DNA from: Actinoplanes teichomyceticus ATCC 31121
GTDB taxonomy: Bacteria; Actinomycetota; Actinomycetes; Mycobacteriales; Micromonosporaceae
Length of the DNA stretch: 64,000 bases
Assembly (NCBI RefSeq): GCF_003711105.1
Contig: NZ_CP023865.1
Coordinates: 4,675,001-4,739,000 of the forward strand
Reading direction: 5' to 3'
Position 1 is the stretch's first letter, and every line of letters begins with the position of its first letter. Made by a program: the position numbers and the translations under genes. Below, one piece after another: positions 36,671 through 45,580 of the stretch. A model generated the notes under the pieces. That model saw nothing but the letters and a program-made list of their open reading frames with translations. It made no database searches and was not told the DNA's origin.

Positions 36671-37072
36671 TCAGTTGCTCTCGGTCAGCGCCTGATACGC
36701 CGCGGCGTCCAGCAGAGCGTCGAGCGCCGCCGGGTCGGCCGGAGCGATCTCGACCAGCCAGCCCGCCGCGTACGGCTCGGCGTTGATCAGCTCCGGCTCG
36801 TCGCCGAGCGTGTCGTTGCGCGAGACCACGGTGCCGGCGATCGGCGCGTAGATCTCCGAGACGCTCTTGGTCGACTCGATCTCACCGAGCGAGTCGCCGG
36901 CCTGCACGGCCGTGCCCTCCTCGGGCAGCTGCACGAAGACGATGTCACCGAGCGCATCCTGCGCGAAGTGGGTGATCCCCACCCGCACGGGGCCGCTGCC
37001 GTCACCGGCGACCCACTCGTGCTCCGCGGTGTACCGCAGATCCTCAGGAATCAACACTTCCTCCGTAGTCAC
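36671..37072 (-). CDS. gcvH: Glycine cleavage system H protein
   Basis: A 133-aa lipoyl carrier that shuttles the aminomethyl group between the P, T and L proteins. The lipoylated residue is K69 in GEIESTKSVSEIYAP. GTG 37072 overlaps the DUF881 stop as GTGA. A TTG at 37054 would give a 127-aa protein starting MIPEDLRYTAEHEW, the usual length, and has GGAGG 5 nt upstream, so the true start is unsettled. The other gcv genes are not in the window; this solitary position beside garA is conserved in actinobacteria. Confidence 0.95.
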   Translation of the reverse strand: MTTEEVLIPEDLRYTAEHEWVAGDGSGPVRVGITHFAQDALGDIVFVQLPEEGTAVQAGDSLGEIESTKSVSEIYAPIAGTVVSRNDTLGDEPELINAEPYAAGWLVEIAPADPAALDALLDAAAYQALTESN

Positions 37073-38466
37073 GAAACCGGACGTGCATACTGCAGGGCAG
37101 TCGCCTTACGCACCGCGGTCACCTCGACCGTGGAGCGCGAGTCCATGGTCACGCTACCGCCGTCGCTCTTCACCGACGCCACCACCCCGCCCGGGATCTG
37201 CAGCGCCGTTCTCATCGTCTCCGGAGAGCCGATCACGAGCAGCCGGAACGGCCCGGTCAGCCGGTCACCGTCGGCGATGATGCCACCACCGGCCGCGTCG
37301 ACGAAATACGTCGACGCGACGATCCGCACCGAGGTTCCGTCCGCGCCGCTGACCTGCATCACCTCGCCGCCGGAGCCGCGCAGCTCCTGCACCGTGTTGA
37401 GCACATCGGACGCCTTGACGCCGTCCAGCACGATCTCCAGCCCCGGACCGCGACCGGCGATCGTCCCGGCCAGCAGACCGAGCTCCTGGCTGCGCTTGTT
37501 GGCCTCCTCCAGAGCCGCCTCACGGCCCGCCACACCCGAGGTGAGCTGCTGTTTGCTGCGCTCCAGGGTCTCGATGTCGCTGGCGAGCCGGCTGTCGCGG
37601 GCCTCCAGGTCGCTCAGGATCTGGACCAGGTCCTCCTGGCGGGCGGTGGACAGGCCGCTGTCGACATCGTTGCTGCGCAACTGCACCACCAGGGTGAACC
37701 CGAACAGCGCCAGCAGCACCCAGATCAGCGTTCCGGCCGGGGCCGGGCGCTTGCTGCCGGGCCGCGCCGCCCCGGCGGGGGCCGTTTCCGGCTCCTGCCG
37801 GGCGTCGGCGGCGGCATCGCCGGGCGCGGGACCGGCCGGAGCACCCGGCCGCCCGGCAGCGGCGGCGCCTGCGACAACCGCCTCCGCCGTCACGGATCCG
37901 CCGGGGGCGCCGGAGCTCGACGCCGTCTCGGCGCTCGGAGCGGCGGGGACATTCGCCGCCCCCGGGGCATCCCCGGCGCGATCAAGATCACGTTCTGCGT
38001 CGGCCGGCTCGGGCGTGTCGGACATCGACGGATCGGGTGACGTGGCCGATGTCTCGCCCGCTCCCGGCTCACCCTCCCGGGTGACCTCCGCGTCGGCGTC
38101 GCCGGTCGTCCGCGACCCCGGCGCGGCGAGATGCGGGCGGTCCGCCGCCGACTCCCGCGCGGGCGCGTCCGGAACGGCGTACCCCGCCGGCTCCGCGGCG
38201 CTCTCGCGCCCGGGCGTCACCCGCGCCGTCTCCTCCTCACCGGGCACGGCATACGCCGGCTCCCCGGCCGCACGCGACCGCTCCCGGCCCGGCGGCACGA
38301 CGTACGCCGTCTCCTCCTCATCGGGCGGCACGACGTACCTCGTCTCGCGGTCCGCGGACGGCGCGCCGTAGGCCGCGCCCGCCTCCGCGGGAGGCTTCCG
38401 CCCCGCCGTGGGCAGGCCGAAGCCCGGCGGCGTCTGGTCGCGGCCGTTGTCCTCACGGTCGGTCAT
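37069..38466 (-). CDS. DUF881 membrane protein with long disordered N-terminus
   Basis: A 465-aa protein. Residues 1-210 are acidic, Pro/Ala-rich and repetitive (recurrent YVVPP, YAVP). One membrane helix follows (TLIWVLLALFGFTLVVQL), then a coiled coil (about 240-290) and the DUF881 domain (GPGLEIVLDGVKASDVLNTV, DGTSVRIVASTYFVDAAGGG). ATG 38466 follows GGTGGGGA. DUF881 pairs flanking sbp are conserved in Gram-positives and relatives are tied to cell envelope or division, without proven function. The extended N-terminus is unusual. Confidence 0.88.
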   Translation of the reverse strand: MTDREDNGRDQTPPGFGLPTAGRKPPAEAGAAYGAPSADRETRYVVPPDEEETAYVVPPGRERSRAAGEPAYAVPGEEETARVTPGRESAAEPAGYAVPDAPARESAADRPHLAAPGSRTTGDADAEVTREGEPGAGETSATSPDPSMSDTPEPADAERDLDRAGDAPGAANVPAAPSAETASSSGAPGGSVTAEAVVAGAAAAGRPGAPAGPAPGDAAADARQEPETAPAGAARPGSKRPAPAGTLIWVLLALFGFTLVVQLRSNDVDSGLSTARQEDLVQILSDLEARDSRLASDIETLERSKQQLTSGVAGREAALEEANKRSQELGLLAGTIAGRGPGLEIVLDGVKASDVLNTVQELRGSGGEVMQVSGADGTSVRIVASTYFVDAAGGGIIADGDRLTGPFRLLVIGSPETMRTALQIPGGVVASVKSDGGSVTMDSRSTVEVTAVRKATALQYARPVS

Positions 38467-38509
38467 CGAGTCCCCACCTTGTCTCACCCGGCGTCCGGGA
38501 CCCGGGCCG

Positions 38510-38842
38510 TCACGCCCGGAAGAGGTGCCGGCGGATCGCCGCGACGTTACCGAAGATCCGCACGCCGAGCACGACCACGACCCCGGTGGACAGCTGCCCG
38601 CCCACCCCCAACTGGTCGCCCACATACACGATCAGGCCGGAGACCAGCACGTTCGAGATGAACGAGACCACGAACTGCTTGTCGTCGAAAATGCCGTCCA
38701 GCTTCGCGCGCAACCCGCCGAACACCGCGTCCAGCGCCGCCACCACCGCGATCGGCAGGTACGGCACCAGCTCCGGCGGCACGGTGGGGTGGAACACGAT
38801 GCCCAGCAGGACACCCGCGAGCAGGGCGAGTACGGCGATCAT
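38510..38842 (-). CDS. sbp: Small basic membrane protein (Sbp, DUF1290)
   Basis: A 110-aa protein with three membrane helices (IAVLALLAGVLLGIVFHPTV first) and the family block AVFGGLRAKLDGIFDDKQFV. In Bacillus the gene sits beside ftsAZ; in actinobacteria it lies between two DUF881 genes, as here. Its ATG overlaps the preceding stop (ATGA), and GGAAGG is upstream. Confidence 0.92.
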   Translation of the reverse strand: MIAVLALLAGVLLGIVFHPTVPPELVPYLPIAVVAALDAVFGGLRAKLDGIFDDKQFVVSFISNVLVSGLIVYVGDQLGVGGQLSTGVVVVLGVRIFGNVAAIRRHLFRA

Positions 38843-39795
38843 CGGCCGCCTTCCGACGGTGAGCCGGCCGACGACGGCGAGCCCGAGGGCGCACCGGAGC
38901 CGGCCACTGACGAGGCGCCCGACAGCGCGGGCGCGGGGGTGCTCGGCGACGCGGAACGCAACTTCAGCTGCGGCGCCGCGTCCAGGGTGACGTTGCCGAC
39001 CTTGGATGTCTCGAACGACATGCCGTAGCGGGTCGACAACGTTGCGAAAAACTTTCCGGCGTATCCGTTGCGGAAGTCGTCCGCCAGATCGTCCGGGCCG
39101 ATCGCCACCACCTGGTACGGCATGGTGACCGGCCGGGTATCGACCAGGATCGCCTCCCCGGCCTGCCGGATCGTCGACGTGGCCGTCAGCCGCTGCCCGT
39201 TGATCGCGATCGCCTCGGCCCCGGCCGACCACAGCGCGTTCGCCGCCAACTGCAGGTCGGTGTCCTTCACCTGCCCGTCGGTACGCCGCTGGCCGGTCAC
39301 CGCGTCCACCGACGTCGGCCCGTCCGCCAGCACGATCTTCGCGCCCGAGCCGCGCACCGGGGCCAGCCCGGTCGCCGCCTCCAGGTCGCCGATCCGGGCC
39401 ACGGCCGCCCCACCCAGCTCCCGCCTGCGCAGCTCGGCCACCTGGTCGGCGAGCAGATCGGCCCGGGCCTGCAGCGTCTCGGTGTGCTCCCGGCGGCTCT
39501 CCACCTGCCCGATCAGCGTGTCGCGCGCCTTGGTCCGCCCCGGCTCGTCGGCCACCGTCTGCTGGTACCCGACCACCAGCAGGAACCCGATCGCGCTCAG
39601 GGTCACCACGGCGATGGCGTTGGTGGCCCGCTTGCGGGCGCCGGTGCGGCGGTACCCCTCGGCGCGGCGGGCGGCCGCATCGGCGTACCCGGGATCCAGG
39701 GGGTTCTGGAACAGCGCGGTGAGGAAGTCCGGCGCGTACGTCCGCTTCCCGGACCCGCCGTCCGGATCCGGCGAGGAAGCCGCCGGGCTGGTCAC
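38839..39795 (-). CDS. DUF881 membrane protein
   Basis: A 318-aa protein: short cytosolic N-terminus, one membrane helix (AIAVVTLSAIGFLLVVGYQQ), coiled coil with RREHTETLQARADLLADQV, then the DUF881 domain (AKIVLADGPTSVDAVTG, GAEAIAINGQRLTATSTIRQ) and a Ser/Ala/Gly-rich tail. GTG 39795 overlaps the stop of the phosphatidyltransferase gene (GTGA) and its own stop overlaps sbp (ATGA), so these three genes are tightly coupled. Confidence 0.9.
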   Translation of the reverse strand: MTSPAASSPDPDGGSGKRTYAPDFLTALFQNPLDPGYADAAARRAEGYRRTGARKRATNAIAVVTLSAIGFLLVVGYQQTVADEPGRTKARDTLIGQVESRREHTETLQARADLLADQVAELRRRELGGAAVARIGDLEAATGLAPVRGSGAKIVLADGPTSVDAVTGQRRTDGQVKDTDLQLAANALWSAGAEAIAINGQRLTATSTIRQAGEAILVDTRPVTMPYQVVAIGPDDLADDFRNGYAGKFFATLSTRYGMSFETSKVGNVTLDAAPQLKLRSASPSTPAPALSGASSVAGSGAPSGSPSSAGSPSEGGR

Positions 39796-40415
39796 GGCGC
39801 GACCGCCCGGGGTGCGCCCGGCCCGTCCCGGTCGGCGCGCAACAGCTGCGCGATCTGCGCGAGGTAGAGCACGCCGGCCGCCCAGTACAGGCCGAGCGCC
39901 CACCAGGCCAGCGCCCAGCCGACCGGCGCGGCCCACCAGTCGATCGACGGCACCGCCTTGGCCAGCAGGATCACCGGGAACGCCGCGAGCAGCACGAACG
40001 TGCCGGTCTTGCCGACGTAGTGCACCGGGGGCGGGCCGTACCCGTGCCGGCGCAGGACCAGCAGCGCCACCCCGACGACCGCCTCGCGCAGCAGCAACGC
40101 GCCGGTCAGCCACCACGGCACGACCTCGCGGACGGTGAACCCGACCAGGGTGGCCAGGATGTACAGCCGGTCGGCGAACGGGTCGAGCAGCTCGCCCAGC
40201 CGGGACACCGAGTTCATCCGGCGGGCGACGTAACCGTCCACCCAGTCGGTGGTGCCGCCCACCGCCAGCACGATCACCGCCGCGACGTCCTGTTCCGGGC
40301 CGAGCAGCAGGTAGAGGAAGAGCGGGACGCCGAGCAGCCGGATGAAGCTGATCACGTTCGGAATCGTGAAGATCCGGTTGGAGGTCTCGATGGACGGCGC
40401 AGGGTGCTGCGACAT
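39792..40415 (-). CDS. CDP-alcohol phosphatidyltransferase (PgsA-like)
   Basis: A 207-aa membrane enzyme with the family motif D-x2-DG-x2-AR-x8-G-x3-D-x3-D in DWVDGYVARRMNSVSRLGEL followed by LDPFADR. It joins a CDP-activated lipid to an alcohol such as glycerol phosphate, producing phosphatidylglycerol phosphate or a related lipid. It occupies the position of mycobacterial pgsA2, whose substrate is itself uncertain. ATG 40415 was chosen for the Ser-rich N-terminus before NVISFIRLLGVPLF. It is the first gene of the nine-gene block. Confidence 0.9.
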   Translation of the reverse strand: MSQHPAPSIETSNRIFTIPNVISFIRLLGVPLFLYLLLGPEQDVAAVIVLAVGGTTDWVDGYVARRMNSVSRLGELLDPFADRLYILATLVGFTVREVVPWWLTGALLLREAVVGVALLVLRRHGYGPPPVHYVGKTGTFVLLAAFPVILLAKAVPSIDWWAAPVGWALAWWALGLYWAAGVLYLAQIAQLLRADRDGPGAPRAVAP

Positions 40416-40501
40416 CGCCACGACTTCCTCTCCCCCTCGCCGGCGCATGTGGCCGGGCCTGGTCACCCGGTCAGCCGGCGGCGCCGGTCGCTCGCCGAGC
40501 C

Positions 40502-40507
40502 ACTATA
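40502..40507 (-). promoter_or_regulatory. Candidate -10 for the pgsA-like/DUF881/sbp/gcvH operon
   Basis: TATAGT on the minus strand, which would give a leader of about 80 nt with the ribosome binding site GAGAGGAAG. No good -35 was seen. Confidence 0.4.
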
Positions 40508-40617
40508 ACCACCTGCCTACCCATCCCCGACGCGTAGTCACGGGCACCACACTGTCCAGCACGTCCTAGGAGGCTAGGCACCTGCCTATCGCCCGTTTGG
40601 GGCGTGCCCGGCCGCGG

Positions 40618-41018
40618 CGGGAGAGGGCACGACGGTCCGGCGACCGCACGTGCCGGGGCGCGAGACGGCACGACGGTCCGACCACCCCGCGTGCCCGGGC
40701 GCGAGACGGCACGACGGTCCGACCACCCCGCGTGCCCGGGCGCGAGACGGCACGACGGTCCGACCACCCCGCGTGCCCGGGCGCGAGACGGCACGACGGT
40801 CCGACCACCCCGCGTGCCCGGGCGCGAGACGGCACGACGGTCCGACCACCCCGCGTGCCCGGGCGCGAGACGGCACGACGGTCCGACCACCCCGCGTGCC
40901 CGGGCGCGAGACGGCACGACGGTCCGACCACCCCGCGTGCCCGGGCGCGAGACGGCACGACGGTCCGACCACCCCGCGTGCCCGGGCGCGAGACGGCACG
41001 ACGGTCCGACCACCCCGC
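40618..41018. repeat. 41-bp tandem repeat array, nearly ten copies
   Basis: Units start at 40659, 40700, 40741, 40782, 40823, 40864, 40905, 40946 and 40987 (CGCGAGACGGCACGACGGTC then CGACCACCCCGCGTGCCCGGG). The inner copies are identical, the last is truncated, and a degenerate copy lies at 40618-40658. Each unit contains CCCGGG and GGTCCGACC. The period is not a multiple of three and no frame is stopped, so the long open frames here are by-products. The 795 bp between the flanking genes hold this array, the upstream promoter and GC-rich DNA at 41019-41210. Confidence 0.97.
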
Positions 41019-41210
41019 TCAGCCGCGTCCGGCGCCGGTCCACGGCCGCCCGCGGCGGCCGTGGACCCAGGCGGCGTACCAACGGGCCCACCGCCTGGGC
41101 CGATTCGCCGGCGCGGGCCCGCGCGTCGACGCGGGCACGGGCGCGCGCGTCGACGCGGGAACGGGCGCGGGCCCGCGCGTCGACGCCGCCGCGGGCCCGG
41201 CGCGGGTGGC

Positions 41211-43163
41211 TCAGCGCCGCCCGCGCCGGGCTCGCACGTAGTCGTCGATCACGTACCGGCCCAGCTCCGCGGCGTTCGGGCTGAACACCCGGCCACCGTT
41301 GCGCCGGGCCACCCCGGCCACGAACCGCTGCAGGCCCGGATCGTCGCCGAGCATGAACACGTTGAGCGTCGCGCCGTACCGGGTCAGCAGATCGACCTCG
41401 TGCACGGTCGCCTCGACCGTCTCCGGCAGCGGCGGCCACCAGAACAGCGCCTCCCCGCCCTCCTCCAGGTGCGCGGTCGGCTCGCCGTCGGTGACCACCA
41501 GCACCACCGGCTCGGAGCCCGGGTGCCGTCGCAGGTGCCGGCCGGCGAGTTTCAGGGCGTGCTGCAGGTTGGTGCCCTTCTCCAGGGTGGGCTCGATGCC
41601 GGCCAGCTCGCCCTGCGACAGCGACATCGCGTACTTGCCGAAGCCGATGATCTGCAGCGCGTCCTGCGGGTATTTCGTGGCGACCAGGTGCGACAGGGCC
41701 AGGGCGGTCTGCTTCATCGGCCCCCAGCGGCCGTCGGCGTACATCGAGTAGGAGAGGTCGACGCAGAGCGCGACCACCGCCGAGGCCCGGCGCTCGGTCT
41801 CGGCGACCTCGAAGTCGTCGGGTTCCAGGCGTACCGGAAGGGCGCCGGCGCCGCGGGAGGCGGCCCGGCGCCGGACCGCGTTGCCGACCGTGCGGACCAC
41901 GTCGAGCGGCTGGTCGTCACCGAACTCCCAGCGCCGTGACGAGCCGATCAGGTCGCCGGCCGCGCCCGCGTCCCGCATGTCGTGCTCCCCGCGCTTGCCG
42001 GAGACCTCGTGGAAGATCTTCGACAGGGCGGTCTGGCCGAGCCGGCGCAGCGCCTTCGGCGACAGGGTCAGCCCGTCGCCGTCGCGCTGCACCCAGCCCT
42101 GCCGGCGCAGCTCCCGCTCCAGCTCGCGCAGCCGGCGCAGGTCGTCGGCGGCGGACCGGCCGAGCTGGCGCGCCACCGCCTCCACGTCGACGTCGTCCAG
42201 GGTGGCGCCGGGATGCTCCTGGCCGAGCTGGTCGATCAGCTCGTCCAGGTCGGCGATCTCGCCCAGCGCGGCGGCCGCGTCGCCGTACCCCAGGTCGCCC
42301 GGACCGCGCATCCGCTCGCCACGACTCCAGTTGAGGCCGGGACGCAGCGCCCGCAGATTGTCGGTCAGCTCGGCCAGCTGAGCGCGCAGCGGCCCGTCGC
42401 CGAGCGCCTGGTCCATCAGCTGCTGCAGTTCCTCGCGCTGCTGCGGGCTCAGCGAGCGCATCAGCCGCTCGGCCGCGGCGGCCTGCCGGGCCAGTGAGTC
42501 GATCAGCTCGTCGATGTCGCGCGGATCGTCCGGGAAGAACCGGCCGTGCTCGGCCATGAACTCGCGGAACGCGTCGGTGGTGTCCTCGCCCCGGGCGTGC
42601 CTGGCGAGCAGGTCGTTGAGGGCGCCGACCATCGCGGAGACGTCGGCGAGGTCGCCGTCGCGCAGCGCCTGGCGCATCCCGGCGAACCGCTGCTCGACGA
42701 CCTCCTGCCGCAGCCCGTCCAGGATCTGCTGGTAGATCGACCGGGCCTCGGCGGATGCCCAGTCGTACGCCGACAGCTCGGACACCGCCTGCGCCGTCGA
42801 GCGGGGCAGATTGTCCAGGACGGCCTCGTTGAACCGGGCCCCCTCGTCGTCGCGGGCCCGCAGCTCGTCGCGCTCGGCGGCCAGCGCCTGGTCGAGCATC
42901 TGCCGGGCCCGGGTCACCGCGCCGTCGAGGTTGCCCCGCCGCAGCGCCTCCCGGCGCAGCCGGCGCGCCCGGTCCCGCAGCTCGTCCAGGCCCCGGCCGG
43001 AGCGCGGCCCGCGCCGGATCAGGTCACGCAGCGCGTCGCGCAGGCTGTCGCCCCGCATCACCCGCTCGCCCATCTCGTCGACGGCGGCGCGCACGTCGTA
43101 CGGCGGGGCGAGCGGGTCGGGCCCGTCGCGCCACGCGCCGTAGCGGAAGACATGGCGGCTCAT
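41211..43163 (-). CDS. VWA-domain protein (Rv0959-like), partner of the adjacent AAA+ ATPase
   Basis: A 650-aa protein: an extended helical region (residues 1-430) rich in Arg/Glu with coiled-coil character, then a VWA domain with MIDAS DLSYS in VALCVDLSYSMYADGRWG, the Thr in EKGTNLQHAL, and VVTDGEPTAH. Similar pairs are annotated as magnesium-chelatase-like, although tetrapyrrole genes are absent here. It starts 3 nt after the ATPase stop codon, so the two are translated together. Confidence 0.88.
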   Translation of the reverse strand: MSRHVFRYGAWRDGPDPLAPPYDVRAAVDEMGERVMRGDSLRDALRDLIRRGPRSGRGLDELRDRARRLRREALRRGNLDGAVTRARQMLDQALAAERDELRARDDEGARFNEAVLDNLPRSTAQAVSELSAYDWASAEARSIYQQILDGLRQEVVEQRFAGMRQALRDGDLADVSAMVGALNDLLARHARGEDTTDAFREFMAEHGRFFPDDPRDIDELIDSLARQAAAAERLMRSLSPQQREELQQLMDQALGDGPLRAQLAELTDNLRALRPGLNWSRGERMRGPGDLGYGDAAAALGEIADLDELIDQLGQEHPGATLDDVDVEAVARQLGRSAADDLRRLRELERELRRQGWVQRDGDGLTLSPKALRRLGQTALSKIFHEVSGKRGEHDMRDAGAAGDLIGSSRRWEFGDDQPLDVVRTVGNAVRRRAASRGAGALPVRLEPDDFEVAETERRASAVVALCVDLSYSMYADGRWGPMKQTALALSHLVATKYPQDALQIIGFGKYAMSLSQGELAGIEPTLEKGTNLQHALKLAGRHLRRHPGSEPVVLVVTDGEPTAHLEEGGEALFWWPPLPETVEATVHEVDLLTRYGATLNVFMLGDDPGLQRFVAGVARRNGGRVFSPNAAELGRYVIDDYVRARRGRR

Positions 43164-43166
43164 CGG

Positions 43167-44591
43167 TCAGCTTCCGTAAAGGGTGCGGCCGTCGTCGGTC
43201 AGCTCCTTGGCCAGCCGGCGGGTCAGGTGCAGCCCCTCCAGCACGAACTCGACGCCGGACGCGGCCTGCCCGGGGCTCGGCGCGTCGCCCAGCCCGAGCC
43301 GGTCCAGCACCTTGGCCAGGCCCGGCACCGTGCCGATCTGGGTGAGCAGCTCCTCGGCGCTGACCAGGTCGCCGGTCTCGATGATGGCCCCGTCGGCGAC
43401 CAGGTCGGTGAAACCGGACAGGTCGAGACCGGCCAGCCGGGCGCGGAAGGTCTCCGCGGTGGCGACCCGCAGCAGGTGCGCCAGGATCTCGGTCTCCCGG
43501 CCCTCCTCCCCGCTCTCGAACTCGACCTTGCCGCGCAGGGTGGAGGTCACCGAGACGGTGTCGCAGACCCGGGCCACCGCCTCCCGCTCGCCGCGCAGCC
43601 CGCAGCGGCGCAGCGCGGACGCCGCGACGGTCTCGGCGGCGGCGATCGCGAATCGGGCCGAGACCCCGGAGCGGGCGTCCACCGACGAGGACTCGCGGAC
43701 CGCCCGGGTGTACCGGGCCAGCACGTCGATCAGGTGTTCCGGGACGGCCGCGACCAGCTCGGCCTCCTGGCGGATCAGCGCGGTCTCCAGCTCCAGGTCG
43801 ACCGGGTAGTGGGTGCGGATCTCGGCGCCGAAACGGTCCTTGAGCGGGGTGATGATCCGGCCCCGGTTGGTGTAGTCCTCCGGGTTCGCCGAGGCGACCA
43901 GCAGCAGGTCGAGCGGCAGGCGCAGCTGGTAGCCGCGGACCTGGATGTCGCGTTCCTCGAGCACGTTGAGCAGCGACACCTGGATGCGCTCGGCCAGGTC
44001 GGGCAGCTCGTTGACGGCGAAGATGCCCCGGTTGGTACGCGGCACCAGACCGAAGTGGATGGTCTCCGGGTCGCCCAGGGCGCGGCCCTCGGCCACCCTG
44101 ATCGGGTCGACGTCGCCGATCAGGTCGCCGACGCTGGTGTCCGGGGTGGCCAGCTTCTCGCCGTACCGCTGCGAGCGGTGCAGCCAGGAGATCGGCAGCA
44201 GGTCGCCGGTCTCGGCGGCCAGCCGCCGGCCGGCCGGCGTGAGCGGGTGGTACGGGTGCTCGTGCAGCTCGGAGCCGGTGATGTACGGCGTCCACTCGTC
44301 CAGCAGCCCGGCCAGGGCGCGGATCAGGCGGGTCTTGCCCTGGCCACGCTCGCCGAGCAGGACCATGTCGTGGCCGGCGAGCAGGGCCCGCTCGACCTCG
44401 GGGAGCACGGTGTCCTCGTAACCGACGATGCCGGGGAAGCGTGGCTCGCCGGTGCGCAGTTTGTGCAGCAGGTTCTCGCGCAGCTCCTGCTTGACGGTGC
44501 GGAACTGGTGCCCGCTGGCACGCAGCTCGCCCAGGGTGCGCGGAAGGTCGGCGGGAGGTTCGAAGGTGATCGCGGTAGGGCCCTCTGTCAC
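43167..44591 (-). CDS. Mg-chelatase/MoxR-like AAA+ ATPase (Rv0958-like)
   Basis: A 474-aa ATPase. Walker A is LLGERGQGKTRLI, the Walker B region is GIFAVNELPDL, sensor 1 lies in LLLVASANPEDYTNRGRI, and an arginine finger region IITPLKDRFGAEIRTHYP follows. GTG 44591 has no ribosome binding site; TAGCGT (44604-44599) lies exactly 7 nt upstream, so it is likely leaderless. It forms an operon with the VWA gene downstream. The pair is distinct from the MoxR-VWA operon at 18-25 kb. Confidence 0.9.
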   Translation of the reverse strand: MTEGPTAITFEPPADLPRTLGELRASGHQFRTVKQELRENLLHKLRTGEPRFPGIVGYEDTVLPEVERALLAGHDMVLLGERGQGKTRLIRALAGLLDEWTPYITGSELHEHPYHPLTPAGRRLAAETGDLLPISWLHRSQRYGEKLATPDTSVGDLIGDVDPIRVAEGRALGDPETIHFGLVPRTNRGIFAVNELPDLAERIQVSLLNVLEERDIQVRGYQLRLPLDLLLVASANPEDYTNRGRIITPLKDRFGAEIRTHYPVDLELETALIRQEAELVAAVPEHLIDVLARYTRAVRESSSVDARSGVSARFAIAAAETVAASALRRCGLRGEREAVARVCDTVSVTSTLRGKVEFESGEEGRETEILAHLLRVATAETFRARLAGLDLSGFTDLVADGAIIETGDLVSAEELLTQIGTVPGLAKVLDRLGLGDAPSPGQAASGVEFVLEGLHLTRRLAKELTDDGRTLYGS

Positions 44592-44598
44592 CGCAGGA

Positions 44599-44604
44599 AC
44601 GCTA
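44599..44604 (-). promoter_or_regulatory. Candidate -10 of a leaderless promoter
   Basis: TAGCGT on the minus strand, 7 nt before GTG 44591. Confidence 0.45.
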
Positions 44605-44704
44605 CTCCGCACATGTGACAACCGGCGACTGTGACCGGGAACGCGGCCAGCGCCGCGGGATTGGCTCTGGGCCGCGGCGCCGGCCGCGCGGCACGCTTCC
44701 CCAC

Positions 44705-45517
44705 ATGATCGAGAAGTACGCGGCATTCACCGGAAGCCCGGACGGCGGGAACCCGGCCGGCGTGGTGCTGGACGCCTCCGGCCTGGACGAGTCCCGGATG
44801 CTCCGGATCGCGGCCGAGCTGGGCTACTCCGAGACGGCGTTCGTCACCGAGCGGGCCGGCGACCGGTACCGCGTGCGGTATTTCAGCCCGCTCGCCGAGG
44901 TGCCGTTCTGCGGGCACGCGACGGTGGCGACGGCGGTCGCGCTGGGCCCGGGCGAGCACCTGTTCGTGACCAACGCGGGCGAGGTCCCGGTGACCGTGGA
45001 CAGCACCGGCGTCGCCACGCTGACCAGCGTCGTGCCCAGCGTGGCCGCGCTCGCCGACGCCGATCTCGCCACGCTGCTCGGCACGCTGCGCTGGTCGCCC
45101 GCCGACCTGGACCCGGCACTGCCGCCGCGGGTGGCGTACGCCGGCGCGCACCACCCGATCGTCGCGGTGACCAGCCGCGCGCGCCTGGCCCGCCTGGACT
45201 ACGACGTGCCGGCGCTGAAGGAGCTGATGACCGCGCGCGGATGGACCACGGTGCAGCTGGTGTACCGGGACGGCCCGACGGTCTTCGACGTGCGCGACCC
45301 GTTCCCGGTCGGTGGGGTCTACGAGGACCCGGCCACCGGCGCGGCGGCCGCGGCCCTCGGCGGGTACCTGCGGGAGCTCGGAATCGTCGGCGACGACGCC
45401 ACGCTCCTGCTGCGACAGGGCGACGACCTGGGCCGGCCCAGCCGGATCACGGTGCGCCTGGTCCCCGGCGAGCCCGGGGTCCGGGTCAGCGGCACGGCGG
45501 TGCCGATCCCGGCCTGA
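44705..45517 (+). CDS. PhzF-family isomerase-like protein
   Basis: A 270-aa protein with the PhzF/diaminopimelate-epimerase fold. Landmarks are GNPAGVVLDASGLDE near the start, GYSETAFVT with the catalytic-type Glu, FSPLAEVPFCGHATVATAVA and EDPATGAAAAALGGYL. PhzF itself isomerises a phenazine precursor; most relatives have unknown substrates and no phenazine genes are here. ATG 44705 is the start; no ribosome binding site is obvious. Confidence 0.9.
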   Translation: MIEKYAAFTGSPDGGNPAGVVLDASGLDESRMLRIAAELGYSETAFVTERAGDRYRVRYFSPLAEVPFCGHATVATAVALGPGEHLFVTNAGEVPVTVDSTGVATLTSVVPSVAALADADLATLLGTLRWSPADLDPALPPRVAYAGAHHPIVAVTSRARLARLDYDVPALKELMTARGWTTVQLVYRDGPTVFDVRDPFPVGGVYEDPATGAAAAALGGYLRELGIVGDDATLLLRQGDDLGRPSRITVRLVPGEPGVRVSGTAVPIPA

Positions 45518-45580
45518 CCGGCCGGCGGGCCGGCGCGCGTGCCGCCCCTGGTGCCGGGGACGCCGCACGTGCCTAGCGCG

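Noticed and set aside
40597..41241. Several long open frames on both strands across the 41-bp repeats
   Set aside because: The repeat unit has no stop in any frame and the encoded peptides are frame-cycled copies of the same DNA; composition is non-protein-like.
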